Shown here: piece after piece, positions 37,094 through 47,377 of the stretch
How positions within the stretch are numbered: the first letter of the stretch is position 1
Layout of the letters: each line of letters starts with the position of its first letter
Source of the DNA: Viscum album
Lineage: Eukaryota > Streptophyta > Magnoliopsida > Santalales > Viscaceae
NCBI GenBank assembly: GCA_963277665.1
Contig: OY728130.1
Span: forward strand, 428,717,101 to 428,781,100
DNA length: 64,000 nt
Direction of reading: 5' to 3'
Position numbers and translations under genes: made by a program
The notes under the pieces: generated by a model
What the model saw: the letters and a program-made list of their open reading frames with translations, nothing else
Told to the model about the DNA's origin: nothing
Databases searched by the model: none

Positions 37094-39045
37094 TGTAGGT
37101 TCCGGGTGCAGCGGAAGCACATTGGTGGGTTTTCCCAACTTTGATTTTAACGTTTAAACAACGTTCAATCCGAGATCCTTCATGATGTAAAAATCCGAAT
37201 ATTCGGAATGGAACGAAGAACGAAAAAATTAAGAGGGAATCCTAGAACCATAGAGATAGGATCATCATATGTTGGTTATAATTAATTTAATTAATTCACA
37301 AGAATTACTTTGGTAGAATTATTTCTTCATTGATGTCTCCGGTCACAATCCTGTGATCCATCGTTGCATCATAGAATCCAAGTGTAGGATTCCTATAGCG
37401 GTTATCCACACATGTTCCACGCATCTCCGGACATCGCCGAAGGGATATCAGGGTGCTAGCGCGGAAGAACCTTCGCTTGCGATGTCCGCCTTTGATCGCC
37501 TTGGTCTATTGGTCTTGAGAGCATTCTTGGAGGAAGGAGTTATTTCGTCCTTGAAAGAATTCCCCATCATTGTTGTGCACAAAGATTGATGAAAAGTGTT
37601 GGGGTTGTGAGGATATTTATAATCGGGTTTGAGGTTATAAAGTTATGACAATAAATAAACACGTTACACATTTTATTTATTTCATTAACTCTTATTGAAA
37701 CCCCAATGTAGAATTATTAATTCCTTGACATGGGCCCACACTGATTATAATTAATATAATTTAATAAAACAATATTATATCCTCAAACTCCCGACTAAAA
37801 AACTACACGGCATGTAATCATTAGTACACGGCGTGTACTCGTTTTCCATAAAACTACACGGCGTGTATATTTAATATACACGACGTGTACTTTTATTTTC
37901 CTTTTTTCTTTATCTCATCCTCCACATTTATTAGACCTTGAGTAATGTATATTTATTTCTTAAATAAATGTAACTGCATTACTCGCTAATAAATATATTA
38001 TTTCACCCACAATATATTCTCTCAAATAACAAGTGTCGAAATAAATGCGATCAGACATCCTTAAATAATTATTGAACCACAGTCAGGAATAATATTTATT
38101 TAAATTGATAAATTAATATTTAACGGAGATACATGGACACACTTAGTGTGTGACCCTCTAGGCCCCTTTCTCAGTGGCATTAGGTGGAGCCTGCCTAAAG
38201 TCCAAGGTTAGCGTCTAGAAACACACCAAGGCACCCATATAGAAAAAAGTTAACGCTGCAATGACGTGTCACATCATACAAATGCTTACTATGTAATATA
38301 ATCCCTTTGTCTCGATATCACTAATCAAGCGGGTTGCATGCTAGTGCCATTAACCAGTGTGCTCGATTATTCTTTCTTTGATGTTCCAAGATTGAACTCG
38401 CTTATACTTTAACATGGACATGGATTTATTTAGGCTATATCAATTCAATCAAAGGGCCTGAGATATCTACTTCTGTTATATAATAGAAGGGACAAATCCT
38501 TTCTCACATTATCTATTAATGTAGTATTACTTGTGACACACCCAACATATCCTACCTCACTGAAAACAGTGTGTCGTCACAGTTTTCGTCAATACATATA
38601 AGTGCACAAGTTTTAATACCCATTAATAATAATCTTAATGTCTAAGGACCAATACACAAGTCCGTAAATAGGAACATCCAATGAAACAATGAAATGTGGA
38701 TTTCCTACTGGCGGGTCTTGTTCTCATAATATCCTCATGGATATTACCAAGGGCGCACACCATGAGAAGGTGCCTCAAAGTTTTATGAGTCCTCAACCCT
38801 AATGGCCTGTATTATTTCTGTCCCTCAAATAACATAATTCGTCCATAGAACATATATTCAAGAACAGTGTTATGGAACTTCTGGGTTCTCATTATAGCAG
38901 GGATCTGCTATGACCCTTTAATGCAACGACTATCCTTAGGACATTATCACATGCATTGTCATGCAGAAGAACAATCAAGATGTGATAAAGATTTTAATAA
39001 TTAATAAAGTACAAAGTAGTTGGTTCTAGGCCACCAACTCCAACA
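37094..39045 (-). repeat. 3' LTR of the copia element
   Basis: Equal in length to 45125-47076. Over the first 140 bp by eye roughly one base in eight to ten differs, largely C/T or G/A. It contains the palindrome cluster at 37803-37890. Confidence 0.95.
37803..37890. repeat. Four TACACG/CGTGTA palindromes in the 3' LTR
   Basis: TACACGGCATGTA, GTACACGGCGTGTAC, CTACACGGCGTGTAT and TATACACGACGTGTAC occur within 90 bp. Each is a near-perfect inverted repeat of 13-16 bp. The same four are in the 5' LTR at 45834-45922. Confidence 0.85.
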
Positions 39046-39056
39046 GACTCCCACTT
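39046..39056 (-). other. Polypurine tract of the copia element
   Basis: On the minus strand AAGTGGGAGTC lies directly before the LTR start TGTTGGAG, as in other plant copia elements. Confidence 0.75.
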
Positions 39057-39059
39057 GGA

Positions 39060-39450
39060 CTAGATCCAACACCTAACAACCTTTAACCCACTATCTCTCA
39101 CATGATATTCATGATTCTGCTGAGATAGACCTTTAGTAATGGGGTCTGCCACGTTCTCTTCTGTGGATACTCTGATCACTGCAACTTCACCCCTTTGATA
39201 AAAATACCTCAAGAGATGATACTTCCAGAGTATGTGCTTTGTCCGTTGATGTGACCTTGGTTCTTTTACAAGAGCCACCGCTGCAGTATTATCACAATAC
39301 AATGTAATTGGATCTTTACTGCTAGGCACCACATCAAGCTATTGGAAAAGGTTCCTAATCCAGATGGATTCTTTGGCTATATCAGAAGCCGCTATATATT
39401 CAGACTCCCCTGTAGAATCAGCAAAAAATGGCTGCTTTGAACTCTTCTAG
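39060..39450 (-). pseudogene. Copia RNase H, C-terminal part
   Basis: The open frame 39332-39060 reads SSKDPITLYCDNTAAVALVKEPRSHQRTKHILWKYHLLR and ends VRCWI. CDN with Asp and the KHI...YH..R block are the family hallmarks. The preceding part (about 39450-39340), S.KSSKQPFFADSTGESEYIAASDIAKESIWI, supplies the SxxAEYIAA-type block and carries one stop. The domain would degrade RNA in the RNA-DNA hybrid. Confidence 0.9.
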
Positions 39451-39506
39451 CTCACAACTCCTCCATTGATACAGAAAACATATCCAGATTGCCACTTCAG
39501 ATCATT

Positions 39507-40757
39507 CTAATATGTCTGAAAACCAGCATCAACATACCCACTGATGACAAGCTCCTCATCTCCTCCATACACCAGGAACATATCCTTAGTTCTTCTCAGA
39601 TACTTAGGGATAGTCTTAACAGTAGTCCAATGCTGTTCTCCTGGATCTTCTTGATATCTGCCTACCATGCTCAGTGTATATGCAACATCAAGCCTAGTAC
39701 ATAACATGGCATACATGATGGATCCTATATCCGAAGCGTATGGGATCTTAATCATTCTATATTTCTCTTGTTGTGTCTGAGGACACATTTTCTTAGAAAG
39801 ATATAGGCCATGTGACACTGGAACTAATCCCCTCTTGGATTGTTCCATACTAAATCTCTTTAGTATCTGGTCAATGTATGTACCCTGACTTAGTCCATGA
39901 AGCCTCTTGGATATATCACGAATGATCTTTATCCCTAGAATGTAGGCTGCTTCACCCAAGTCCTTTATGGAGAAAAAATTGTTCAACCAGTCTTTGAATG
40001 ACTATAAGATAGGTACATCATTTCCAATAAGCAATATGCCGTCAACATATACTACTAGGATAACGATCACATTCCTATTAAACCGCTTATAAACACATGT
40101 CTCAAATTCATTCTTAATGAACCCAAATTCCTTTATGGATTCATCAAATCAAATGTTCCATGACCTGGATGCTTGATTTAATCCATAAATGGTTTTCTAC
40201 AACTTGCAAACCCATTTGTCTTCACCTGGTGTCACAAACCCTTCTGGTTGTGTCATATAGACATCTTCCTGAAGGTTCCCGTTAATGAATGCTATTTTGA
40301 CATCCATCTATCAAACCTCGTAGTCATGGTAAGATTCTATGGCAAGTATGATTCTTATGTATTTAAACATGGAAACTGGAGAGAAGGTTTCATCATAGTC
40401 AATTCCTTGATGTTGTCTGAACCCTTTAGCCACTAGCCTTGTTTTATAGGTGCTAACTAGACCTTACATGTCCAGATTTCTCTTGAATACCCAATTTCAT
40501 CCAATAGGCTTTACATCAACTGGATCATCGACCAGAACCCAGACTTGGTTCTCATACATGGAATCCATCTCAGAATTCATAGCTTCTAGCCATATTGAAG
40601 CTTCTGAGCTTTCTACTGCTTCCTTGCAGGAGAGAGGTTTATCATTATCCAACAATAATGATTCTCCATCCTCGATGACTAGGAAACCAAATCTCTCTGT
40701 TTCCCTTACCTCTCTTGAGCTCTTACGCAGTACTTCTGTTTCTGGAACCTCTTCCAT
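39507..40757 (-). pseudogene. Copia reverse transcriptase, broken; YVDD changed to YVDG
   Basis: Minus-strand translation starts with the linker ending CKEAVESSEASIWLEAMNSEMDSMYENQVWVLVDDP (40757-40497), then [33 protein letters not shown], then IAFINGNLQEDVYMTQPEGFV and IYGLNQASRSWN. The catalytic motif near 40030-40060 is VVYVDGILLIG, where active copia RTs have YVDD, so one metal-binding Asp is Gly. The open frame 39986-39507 continues INNFFSIKDLGEAAYILGIKI through KYLRRTKDMFLVYGG. Stops occur between these blocks, some fitting TGG-to-TAG or CAA-to-TAA changes. Confidence 0.92.
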
Positions 40758-41360
40758 GGGGACCTGTGGAACTTGTTCCTATACCAACTCCTGTGTATCT
40801 TAAGAATCAACTTTGTCGAAGTCAATATTGCTCTCACTATCCTTATTTAGAATGTGCTCCCTCTCAAGAAAGAAGACTTTTCTGGTGACAGTCACTTTCT
40901 TGTCTAAAGGGTTATATAGGTAATATCCTTTAATTTCCTTGGGATATCCTATAAAGATACACCTCGTTCCCCGGGGTGCTTGTTTGTTTCATGATAATGA
41001 CTTAACAAATGCCTCATATCCCCATACACGTGTGTGCGACAAAATGGGTTTATTTCCATTCCATATCTCGGAGGGAATTCCATTTTCATCCTTAGTTGGT
41101 ACTCATTTTAATGTGTATGCTGCAGTTTGTAATGCATATCCCCAAAAGGATAATGGATAATCCGCATGACTAATCATCAACTTCACTATGTACAACAAGG
41201 AGTGGTTCCTTATTTCACTAACACCGTTCCACTGTGGTGTATAAGGAGGAGTGAGCTGAGATAGAATCCCAGACTCCCGTAGAAGATCGATGAACTCTTA
41301 GATCAGATATTCTCCACCTCAATCCGATCGAAGTTTCTTTATCTTCTTACCAAGCTGATT
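40758..41360 (-). pseudogene. Copia integrase C-terminal part and linker
   Basis: Minus-strand translation gives LRSD.GGEYL (about 41340-41310, stop in place of the usual Arg), PPYTPQWNGVSE (about 41250-41215), HAD.PLSFWGYAL, RVWGYEAFVKSL and KVTVTRKVFFLEREH. These are the second Asp and the Glu of the DDE triad and the C-terminal block typical of plant copia. Several stops and small indels occur. Confidence 0.8.
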
Positions 41361-41984
41361 CTATAATTCATTCTTGAATTCCTTAAATTTCTCTAAGGAC
41401 TCTGACTTATACCTCATTAAGTAGACATAGACATATCTACTCAAATCATCAGCAAAAGTAATGAAGTAATAATATCCACCTCTAGCTTTTACTAGAAATG
41501 GTCCACACACATCTGTGTGTACCAATCCTAGAATCTCTGCGGCCCTTTCACCCTGTCCACCAAAAGGTGGCTTGGTCATTTTTCCTTGTAAACAATCCTG
41601 ACATCTATCAAGTGGTTTTAGCTCAATATAGTCTAAATATACATCTTTGTAGAGCTTTGTCAAGTGCTTCTCATTAACATGACTGAGATGGTGATGCCAC
41701 ATCTGGGTGATGTATGAGTCATGTGAGTTTGTTTCATTATCGATTTCCAACACTTGGTTTTCGTAATTTAATACATACAAACCATTATTTAAATGTTCCA
41801 TACCATAACATACATTTCTATTATAAAATAGAAAACCCTTATTTCCAAATTTGAAAACAAATCCATCCATATCAAAAAAATATACAAAAATTATATTCTT
41901 GGTAATACTAGGAACATAATAACATTTATGTAAAACCAAAATCATTCCAGTCGGCAATGAGATGTGGTAATCGCCAATAGCCAA
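41361..41984 (-). pseudogene. Copia GAG-pre-integrase and integrase core, N-terminal part
   Basis: A 207-aa open frame. The HHCC finger is seen as HHHLSHVNEKHLTKL then CQDCLQGKM. The core begins ILGLVHTDVCGPFLVKARGGYYYFITFADDLSRYVYVYLM, containing the first catalytic Asp. The frame runs into EFKNEL before a stop, after which the rest is found in 41360-40758. The N-terminal part (YYVPSITKNIIFVYFFDMDGF) belongs to the protease-integrase linker. This is the longest uninterrupted frame in the window. Confidence 0.93.
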
Positions 41985-42011
41985 CCCAGCCAGCCTTGTG
42001 CCATTGGTAGC

Positions 42012-42218
42012 TCAAATATCTACCTCTCCTTTGAAAACCTTTCTAAATCTACTTGGTTCCTGAATTTGAATATAAATGTGAGCCCCAAAAGCTATATCTA
42101 ATACCCAATGTGTAGAAATTGAAAGATTACACTCGATAACGAATGTACCTTTAACATCCCCACGCTTCTGGGTGCAGTTACTCTTCCAGTGGCCTTTCTT
42201 GCCACATGAAAAACACAC
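42012..42218 (-). pseudogene. Copia zinc knuckle and protease start
   Basis: CFSCGKKGHWKSNC is a complete CX2CX4HX4C nucleic-acid-binding knuckle. Following THWVLDIAFGAHIYI is the protease active-site region; relatives have DTG or DSG, here DIA, so the site is altered. FKGEVDI ends the frame at a stop. Confidence 0.9.
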
Positions 42219-42236
42219 CTCCTCCTATTCCTTGCC

Positions 42237-42959
42237 CTACCTCTGGATCATCCCCTTCTTGGAAGGACGGTGCTCGGGGGATTCAGACCGTTTATAAGTC
42301 TTTGGCCCCTTTGCCTTTTCCTTCCTTTTCTTGTTCACCATAAAGACTGCAGGTTTTTCACGCCCCATGTTCTTGTCTACCTGGCGAATCAAGGTCAAAA
42401 TCTTCGATAGACTCTTCTCATTTCCACTCATGTTATAATTTACAATGAATCTAGTTAATGTCTTGGGCAGTGATGATAGGATGAGATCTGTATGCAACTC
42501 ATTCGGGAATTTAATCCCTAAAATGTCCAGGCGTTCAATGTAGCCAATAAGCTTGACTACATGAGGCCCAGATGGTGCTGAATCTCCATGATTAGTTGTA
42601 AACAAAGCATTGGAGATCTCATACCTCTCCTGTCTCGCATTCTCTTGGTAGAGATCCTTAAGGCGAGACATCATGCTATACGCGTCCATGTTTTCATGTT
42701 GCTTCAATATCTCATTGGACATGGCCGATAGCATGAAACACTGGACATATGTGGAATCATCCATGAGTTTTATATAGAGAGATAATTCCTCATCACTGGC
42801 CTCTTTACCAGTCGCAACTGGAATAGGCTCTTCCAGCACATACAATTTCCTTTCATGGTGAAGGATGACGCTTAAATGCCTCTGCCACTCTTGGAAATTA
42901 GTGCTGGTGAGAAGGTTTTCCTTCTCGAGTATGTTTCACAATGATACGTTTGAAGTCAT
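42237..42959 (-). pseudogene. Copia gag
   Basis: The likely start ATG is at 42959 (MTSNVSL), followed by an early TGA, then ILEKENLLTSTNFQEWQRHLSVILHHERKLYVLEEPIP. The long open frame 42845-42237 (202 aa) shows the UBN2-type gag body of plant copia: LYIKLMDDSTYVQCFMLSAMSNEIL, MMSRLKDLYQENARQERYE, and LILSSLPKTLTRFIVNYNM. A lysine-rich tail precedes the zinc knuckle in another frame. Confidence 0.92.
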
Positions 42960-45110
42960 TTTCTTTATGTATCTAAAAATTGAGATGAGTAAAGGTTTAG
43001 TACTTTATTACAAAACTGAGACAAATAAATAAATTAATACTTATTAGTCTCCCACTATTTTATCGAAATCCAATAGCCCTCACCATTGACTTCAGAATAT
43101 TCTATTGCCTAAATATTCTAGTGGCAAGGATCCATATTTCCCTTCACATTACCCCAACTAGGGTTGGTCAAGAAACTTGAAGGGTTTTAGGTAGGAATTT
43201 CAAATGCCAACTGCATTAACTCGCAGCTCCTTGATCCTCTAAGTGGACTCCCCAATCCTGAAATCCTTTTATTTTGGATTTCTTCAACCTTTGACTCTAG
43301 GTCACACCAAGTCCTACTGTGGAAGTCAACCCTTGATGTGAACCAAGTAAAGTCAACCCAAAACCTTGAATTAGAATTCCCCGATAATTGAAAGAACCCC
43401 AACTAGGGTTGGTCATGAACTTTGAACTATGGTTCGATTCTAACCAAGATTATAGAAGGATATACCGAATTAATATTTCTTTTGAGGGATTTTATCCTTA
43501 TATGTAAATTTCCATTTTATTATCTTTGATTACATGATTGTTAATATTAAGTAGGATATACTTAAGTGATTAACCATGTCTAAGATAATATTTACGCATA
43601 AGCTGGTTTTTTATTTTAGTTCCATCTTGTATGGTTGTTTAATTTATTAATTGTGTGATCATGAAAACATACCCACAATAAATAAACCATGCAACTAACA
43701 GGAATAAAATAAATGTTATGATCATGAGATTTTTCTATTGGTTAGTTTATCTAGAGGTTGATAAACTAACCTAAGACCTAGGAGAGAAATACCTTGAACC
43801 TTTTGGGTTCATGTTTACAACTTTCCATCTATCCACCTTTGTATCTCCTTGGATTGGTTTTGCCTTTTCTTCTGAATTGAGCCACCTCCACTAGCCTGGG
43901 ATCTCTATCCATTAAATATGCATTTATCTCACATGTAGGTGGGGGGTAAAAAGGGTTTTTTATATAAAAGAATCCTTGGGCATGCAGACCCTACATATTA
44001 ATGATAAGAAGGCTCACATGCCAACAAATTTAAATAAATAAATTAAAAGAAACCATTCACATACAAAGGTTTTGGTCTAGCTCATGATCATCCATACATG
44101 CAATGATATTTATGCATAAATAAAACTAGCATTCAATTATTTAATCATTCTTACTTAAGATAAATCAAGCTCGAATCAATTAATTATCTTTAATTAATCA
44201 ATCCTTTTATCTTAAATCCTTTCCTGAATTTCCTTGATATTCTCATCCATCATAATTTTAAACAAATAAATTCATTTAAAATTATCTTTGTACGTAACTT
44301 GTACCTTGGAGGCAACCCGGTGAATTCCCATTTATTACGCAGATGTTAAATTAAGCACATATATATAGAAAACCTATAACGTGTTGTTCATCAACTTTAT
44401 TCCTGCATCATGTTACACATCTCAAAGGTTTGTATAATATAATAATAAATTTTAATAAATCTGTGTAATTTTGGTGAGTACACTACGTGTAGTTCCGACT
44501 ACACAACATGTACTTTTCTTCACCGTCCATCCGAAGTACACGCCCGGAGACATGGCTTGTTAATGTACTTCAGAAATTTTTGGAGTGCACGACATGTAAA
44601 GTGGGACACATGCCGTATAGTTTCCACGTTACACGGTTTCTATCCAGGAAATCTGTTTACGGGGTACACGGTCCAACCCTAACCCGAAGGGACTACACAC
44701 CGTGTTCTATTAGACCACATGGTGTGTAATCTGGAAAAAGTGTGCCACCTATTCCTGGTTGACACACGGTGTCATAAATGACTTAGATAAGATCAATTCA
44801 TTTCCTGATTTGGCAGACCAGTACAATGCATGAACCTAGACTACACATCGTGTACTTCCGAATACACGCTGTGTATTCTCGTGTTGTATGGCCAGGAACA
44901 TTTGGATCCTCCAGATGAGATCCTCTATTTTATTTTAATTAAAAAATTCAAAGAAAAGGTCATTTCTGTATGGTGAACGAGAAACGATAGAGGAGTAACA
45001 GATCTCAAGATTCAGATTTAAATAATGATTAACTTGAATTGAAACAACTAAATTATTTAATTTGTAAAAAATCAATGAAAAACTAAATAATTATAATCAA
45101 CGATATGACC
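42960..45110 (-). other. Long leader of the copia element
   Basis: More than 2 kb between the PBS and the gag start, with no recognised ORF. It holds a direct repeat of CCCCAACTAGGGTTGGTCA at about 43152-43170 and 43397-43415, and the palindrome cluster at 44478-44885. The unusual length leaves room for regulatory or structural RNA elements. Confidence 0.6.
44478..44885. repeat. Cluster of TACACG..CGTGTA palindromes in the copia leader
   Basis: About ten partly decayed copies of the same palindrome as in the LTR, for example CTACGTGTAG, CTACACAACATGTAC, GTGCACGACATGTAA, CTACACACCGTGTTC, CCACATGGTGTGTAA, GACACACGGTGTCAT, CTACACATCGTGTAC and ATACACGCTGTGTAT. They are irregularly spaced and of both half-site qualities. 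Confidence 0.75.
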
Positions 45111-45122
45111 CCTCTGATACCA
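45111..45122 (-). other. Primer binding site of the copia element, Met-tRNA type
   Basis: CCTCTGATACCA on the plus strand is the complement of TGGTATCAGAGG, directly beside the 5' LTR. Confidence 0.9.
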
Positions 45123-45642
45123 CTTGTAGGTTCCGGGAGCAGCGGAAGCACGTTGGTGGGTTTACCCAACTTTGATTTTAATGTTTAAACAACGTTCAAT
45201 TTGAGATCCGTCATGATGTAAAATGCGAAATCTTCAGAATGTAACAAAGAATGAAAAACATAGGAGGGAATCCCGGAACCACAGAGATTGGATCATCATA
45301 TGTTGTTTATAATTAATTTAATTAATTCACAAGAATTACCTTGGTAGAATTCTTTCTTCGTTGATGTCTCTGGTCACGATCCTGTGATCCGTCATTGTGT
45401 TATAGAATCCAAGTGTAGGATTCCTCTAGCAGTGATGCACATGTGTGCCACGTATCTCCAGATGTCGCCGAAGGGATCACTGGGTGCTAGCGCGAATGAA
45501 CCTTCACTTGCGATGTCTGCCTTTGATCTCCTTGGTCTCTTGGTCTTGAGAGAGTTCTTGGAGGAAGGAGTTTTTTCGGCCTTGAAAGAATTATCTAGAA
45601 TTGTTGTGCACAATGATTGATGAAAAGTGTTGGGGTTGTATG

Positions 45643-45654
45643 GATATTTATAAC
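45643..45654 (-). promoter_or_regulatory. TATA-like box in the copia 5' LTR
   Basis: On the minus strand GGTTATAAATATCC lies about 520 bp before the LTR's inner edge and is kept in the other LTR near 37615. A transcript starting just after it would have an R-U5 of about half a kilobase. Motif-based only. Confidence 0.4.
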
Positions 45655-45833
45655 CGGGTTTGAGGTTATAGAGTTATGATAATAAATAAAGACTTTATGC
45701 ATTTTATTTATTTCATTAAATATTATTGAAACCCCCATGTCGAATTATTAATTCCTTGACAGGCGCCCATGCTGATTATAATTAATATCATTTAATTAAA
45801 TAATATTATATCCTCAAAATCCTGACTGGAAAA

Positions 45834-45922
45834 CTACACGGCGTGTAATCATTAGTACACAGAGTGTACTCATTTTCCATAAAACTACACGGTGTGTATA
45901 TTTAATATACACGGCATGTACT
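45834..45922. repeat. Four TACACG/CGTGTA palindromes in the 5' LTR
   Basis: Counterparts of those at 37803-37890, with substitutions in the second and third copies. Confidence 0.85.
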
Positions 45923-47076
45923 TTTATTTTCCATTTTTCATTATCTTCTCCCCCACATTTATTAGACCTTGAGTAATGGCTATTTATTTCTTAAATAAAT
46001 GTAACTGTATTACTCACAAATATATATATTATTTCACCCACAATATATTCTCTCAAATAACTAGTGTTAAAATAAATTCAATCAGGCGTCCTTAAATAAT
46101 TATTAAACCATAGTTGGGAATAATATTTATTTAATTTGTTAAATTAATATTTAACTGAGATACATGGGCACACTTAGTGTGTGACCCTCTAGGCCCCTTT
46201 CTCAGTGGCATTAGGCGGAGCCTGCCTAAAGTCCAAGGTTAGCATCTAGCAACACGCCAAGTCACCCATAGAAAAAGAATTTAACACCACAATGATGTGT
46301 CACCTCATACGAACGCTTACAATGTAATATAATCCCTTTGTCTCGATATCACTAATCAAGCGGGTTGCGTACTATATCCTTCAACCCATGTGCTCGATTA
46401 TTCTTTCTTTTAATTTATAGAATTGAACTCACTCATACTTTACCATGGCCATGGATTTATTTAGGCTATATCAATTCCATCAAAGGGCCTGAGATATCTA
46501 CTTATGTTATGGAATATAAGGGACAAATCCTTTCTCGCATTATCTATTAATGTATTATTACTCGTGACGCACCCAATGTATCCTTCCTCACTGTGAATAG
46601 TGTGTTGTCATAGTTTTTGTCAATACATCTAAGTACGAGAGTTGTAATACCCATTAATAATAATCTTAAAGTCTAAGGATCAATACACACGTCCACATAT
46701 AGTAACATCCAATGACACTATGAAATGTGGATTTCCTACTGGTGGGTCTTGTTCTCATAACATCCTCCTAGATATTACCAAGGGCGCACACCATGAGAAG
46801 GTGCTTCAAAGTTTTATGAGTCCTCACCCCTAATGGACTGTATTATTTGTGTCCCTCAAATAACATCATCTGGCCATAGAACATATATTCAAGAACAATG
46901 TTATGGAACTTCCGGTTTCTCATCATAGTAGGGATCCTCTATGACCCTTTAATGCAACAACTATCCTTAGGACATTATCACATGCATTGTCACGTAGAAG
47001 AACAATCAAGAAGTGATAAGGCTTTTATTAATGAAAAATGTACAAAGTAGTTGGTTCTAGGCCACAAACTCAAATA

Positions 47077-47081
47077 GTGTA
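47077..47081. repeat. Right target-site duplication of the nested copia element
   Basis: GTGTA, compared with GCGTA at 37089-37093. Confidence 0.7.
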
Positions 47082-47084
47082 TGG

Positions 47085-47210
47085 GATGATGATGGGGGAT
47101 TGGGTGGTGGTAGTTGAATTTTGGGGGTGACATGTTCATTGGCGGCTGTGGTGGGGGTGACGAGAGGCGATGGGGGGGGGGGTGGTGATGGGGGTGACCG
47201 GGGGTGGCAG
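47085..47210 (+). repeat. G-run-rich segment with G-quadruplex potential
   Basis: Several runs of three to ten G occur on the plus strand, including GGGGG near 47152, a run of ten near 47172-47181 and GGGGG near 47190 and 47200. It lies within the right half of the small CACTA-like element and contrasts sharply with AT-rich neighbours. The minus-strand ORF here (His/Pro-rich) is a by-product of the G runs. Confidence 0.8.
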
Positions 47211-47377
47211 CACTGTGATGAGAGAAAAAAGTGAAATTGACGACTATTGGATCAGGTGACATCAGGAATGACAATGTAAGGAGGTGGAAAAAATCCCACC
47301 ATTTACATTTCAATAGTAGCGACCACTATTGGAAGTCACCTGTTACCATAGACGCATAAACTAAAAAAACAAGTAGT

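Larger units (their letters stand above)
37094..47076 (-). mobile_element. Full-length decayed Ty1/copia element (Tork-like), nested
   Basis: Two 1952-bp LTRs (37094-39045 and 45125-47076) carry TGTAGGTTCC at the left and end CCAACA or CAAATA at the right; on the element's own strand they run TGTTGG...CCTACA. The PBS complement lies at 45111-45122 and the purine tract at 39046-39056. On the minus strand the order is gag, zinc knuckle, protease, integrase, RT, RNase H, which defines copia. The flanking 5-bp duplication is GCGTA/GTGTA. It is about 10 kb long with a leader of over 2 kb. All domains are recognisable but broken by stops, and catalytic residues are changed in protease and RT. Confidence 0.95.
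45125..47076 (-). repeat. 5' LTR of the copia element
   Basis: Partner of 37094-39045 and the promoter-bearing LTR for the minus-strand genes. The ORF 45384-45620 and its counterpart 37353-37589 are duplicates because the LTRs are; the minus-strand ORF 45392-45613 is disrupted in the other copy. Confidence 0.95.
36820..47377. mobile_element. Small CACTA-like element, split by the copia insertion
   Basis: The left end starts CACTATCAGAAATATATC at 36820. The right end AAACAAGTAGT (to 47377) reads ACTACTTGTTT on the other strand, one base short of a CACTA start. TAA lies directly outside both ends (36817-36819 and 47378-47380), a fitting 3-bp target duplication. Subterminal words GTAGTCGCAAAAG and GAAGTCGCAATTTC on the left resemble GTAGCGACCACTATTGGAAGTCACC on the right. 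Without the copia insertion it is about 570 bp and non-coding, so a non-autonomous (MITE-like) CACTA relative is the best guess. Confidence 0.45.

Noticed and set aside
37353..37589. 78-aa ORF with a close partner at 45384-45620
   Set aside because: Both copies lie at the same place in the two LTRs of one element, so conservation is due to LTR duplication, not selection.
45392..45613. Minus-strand 73-aa ORF in the copia 5' LTR
   Set aside because: It overlaps the plus-strand ORF, is disrupted in the other LTR, and has no known domain.
46990..47313. 107-aa minus-strand ORF rich in His and Pro
   Set aside because: Composition follows directly from the G runs on the plus strand; it spans the copia LTR boundary, so it cannot be an old gene.
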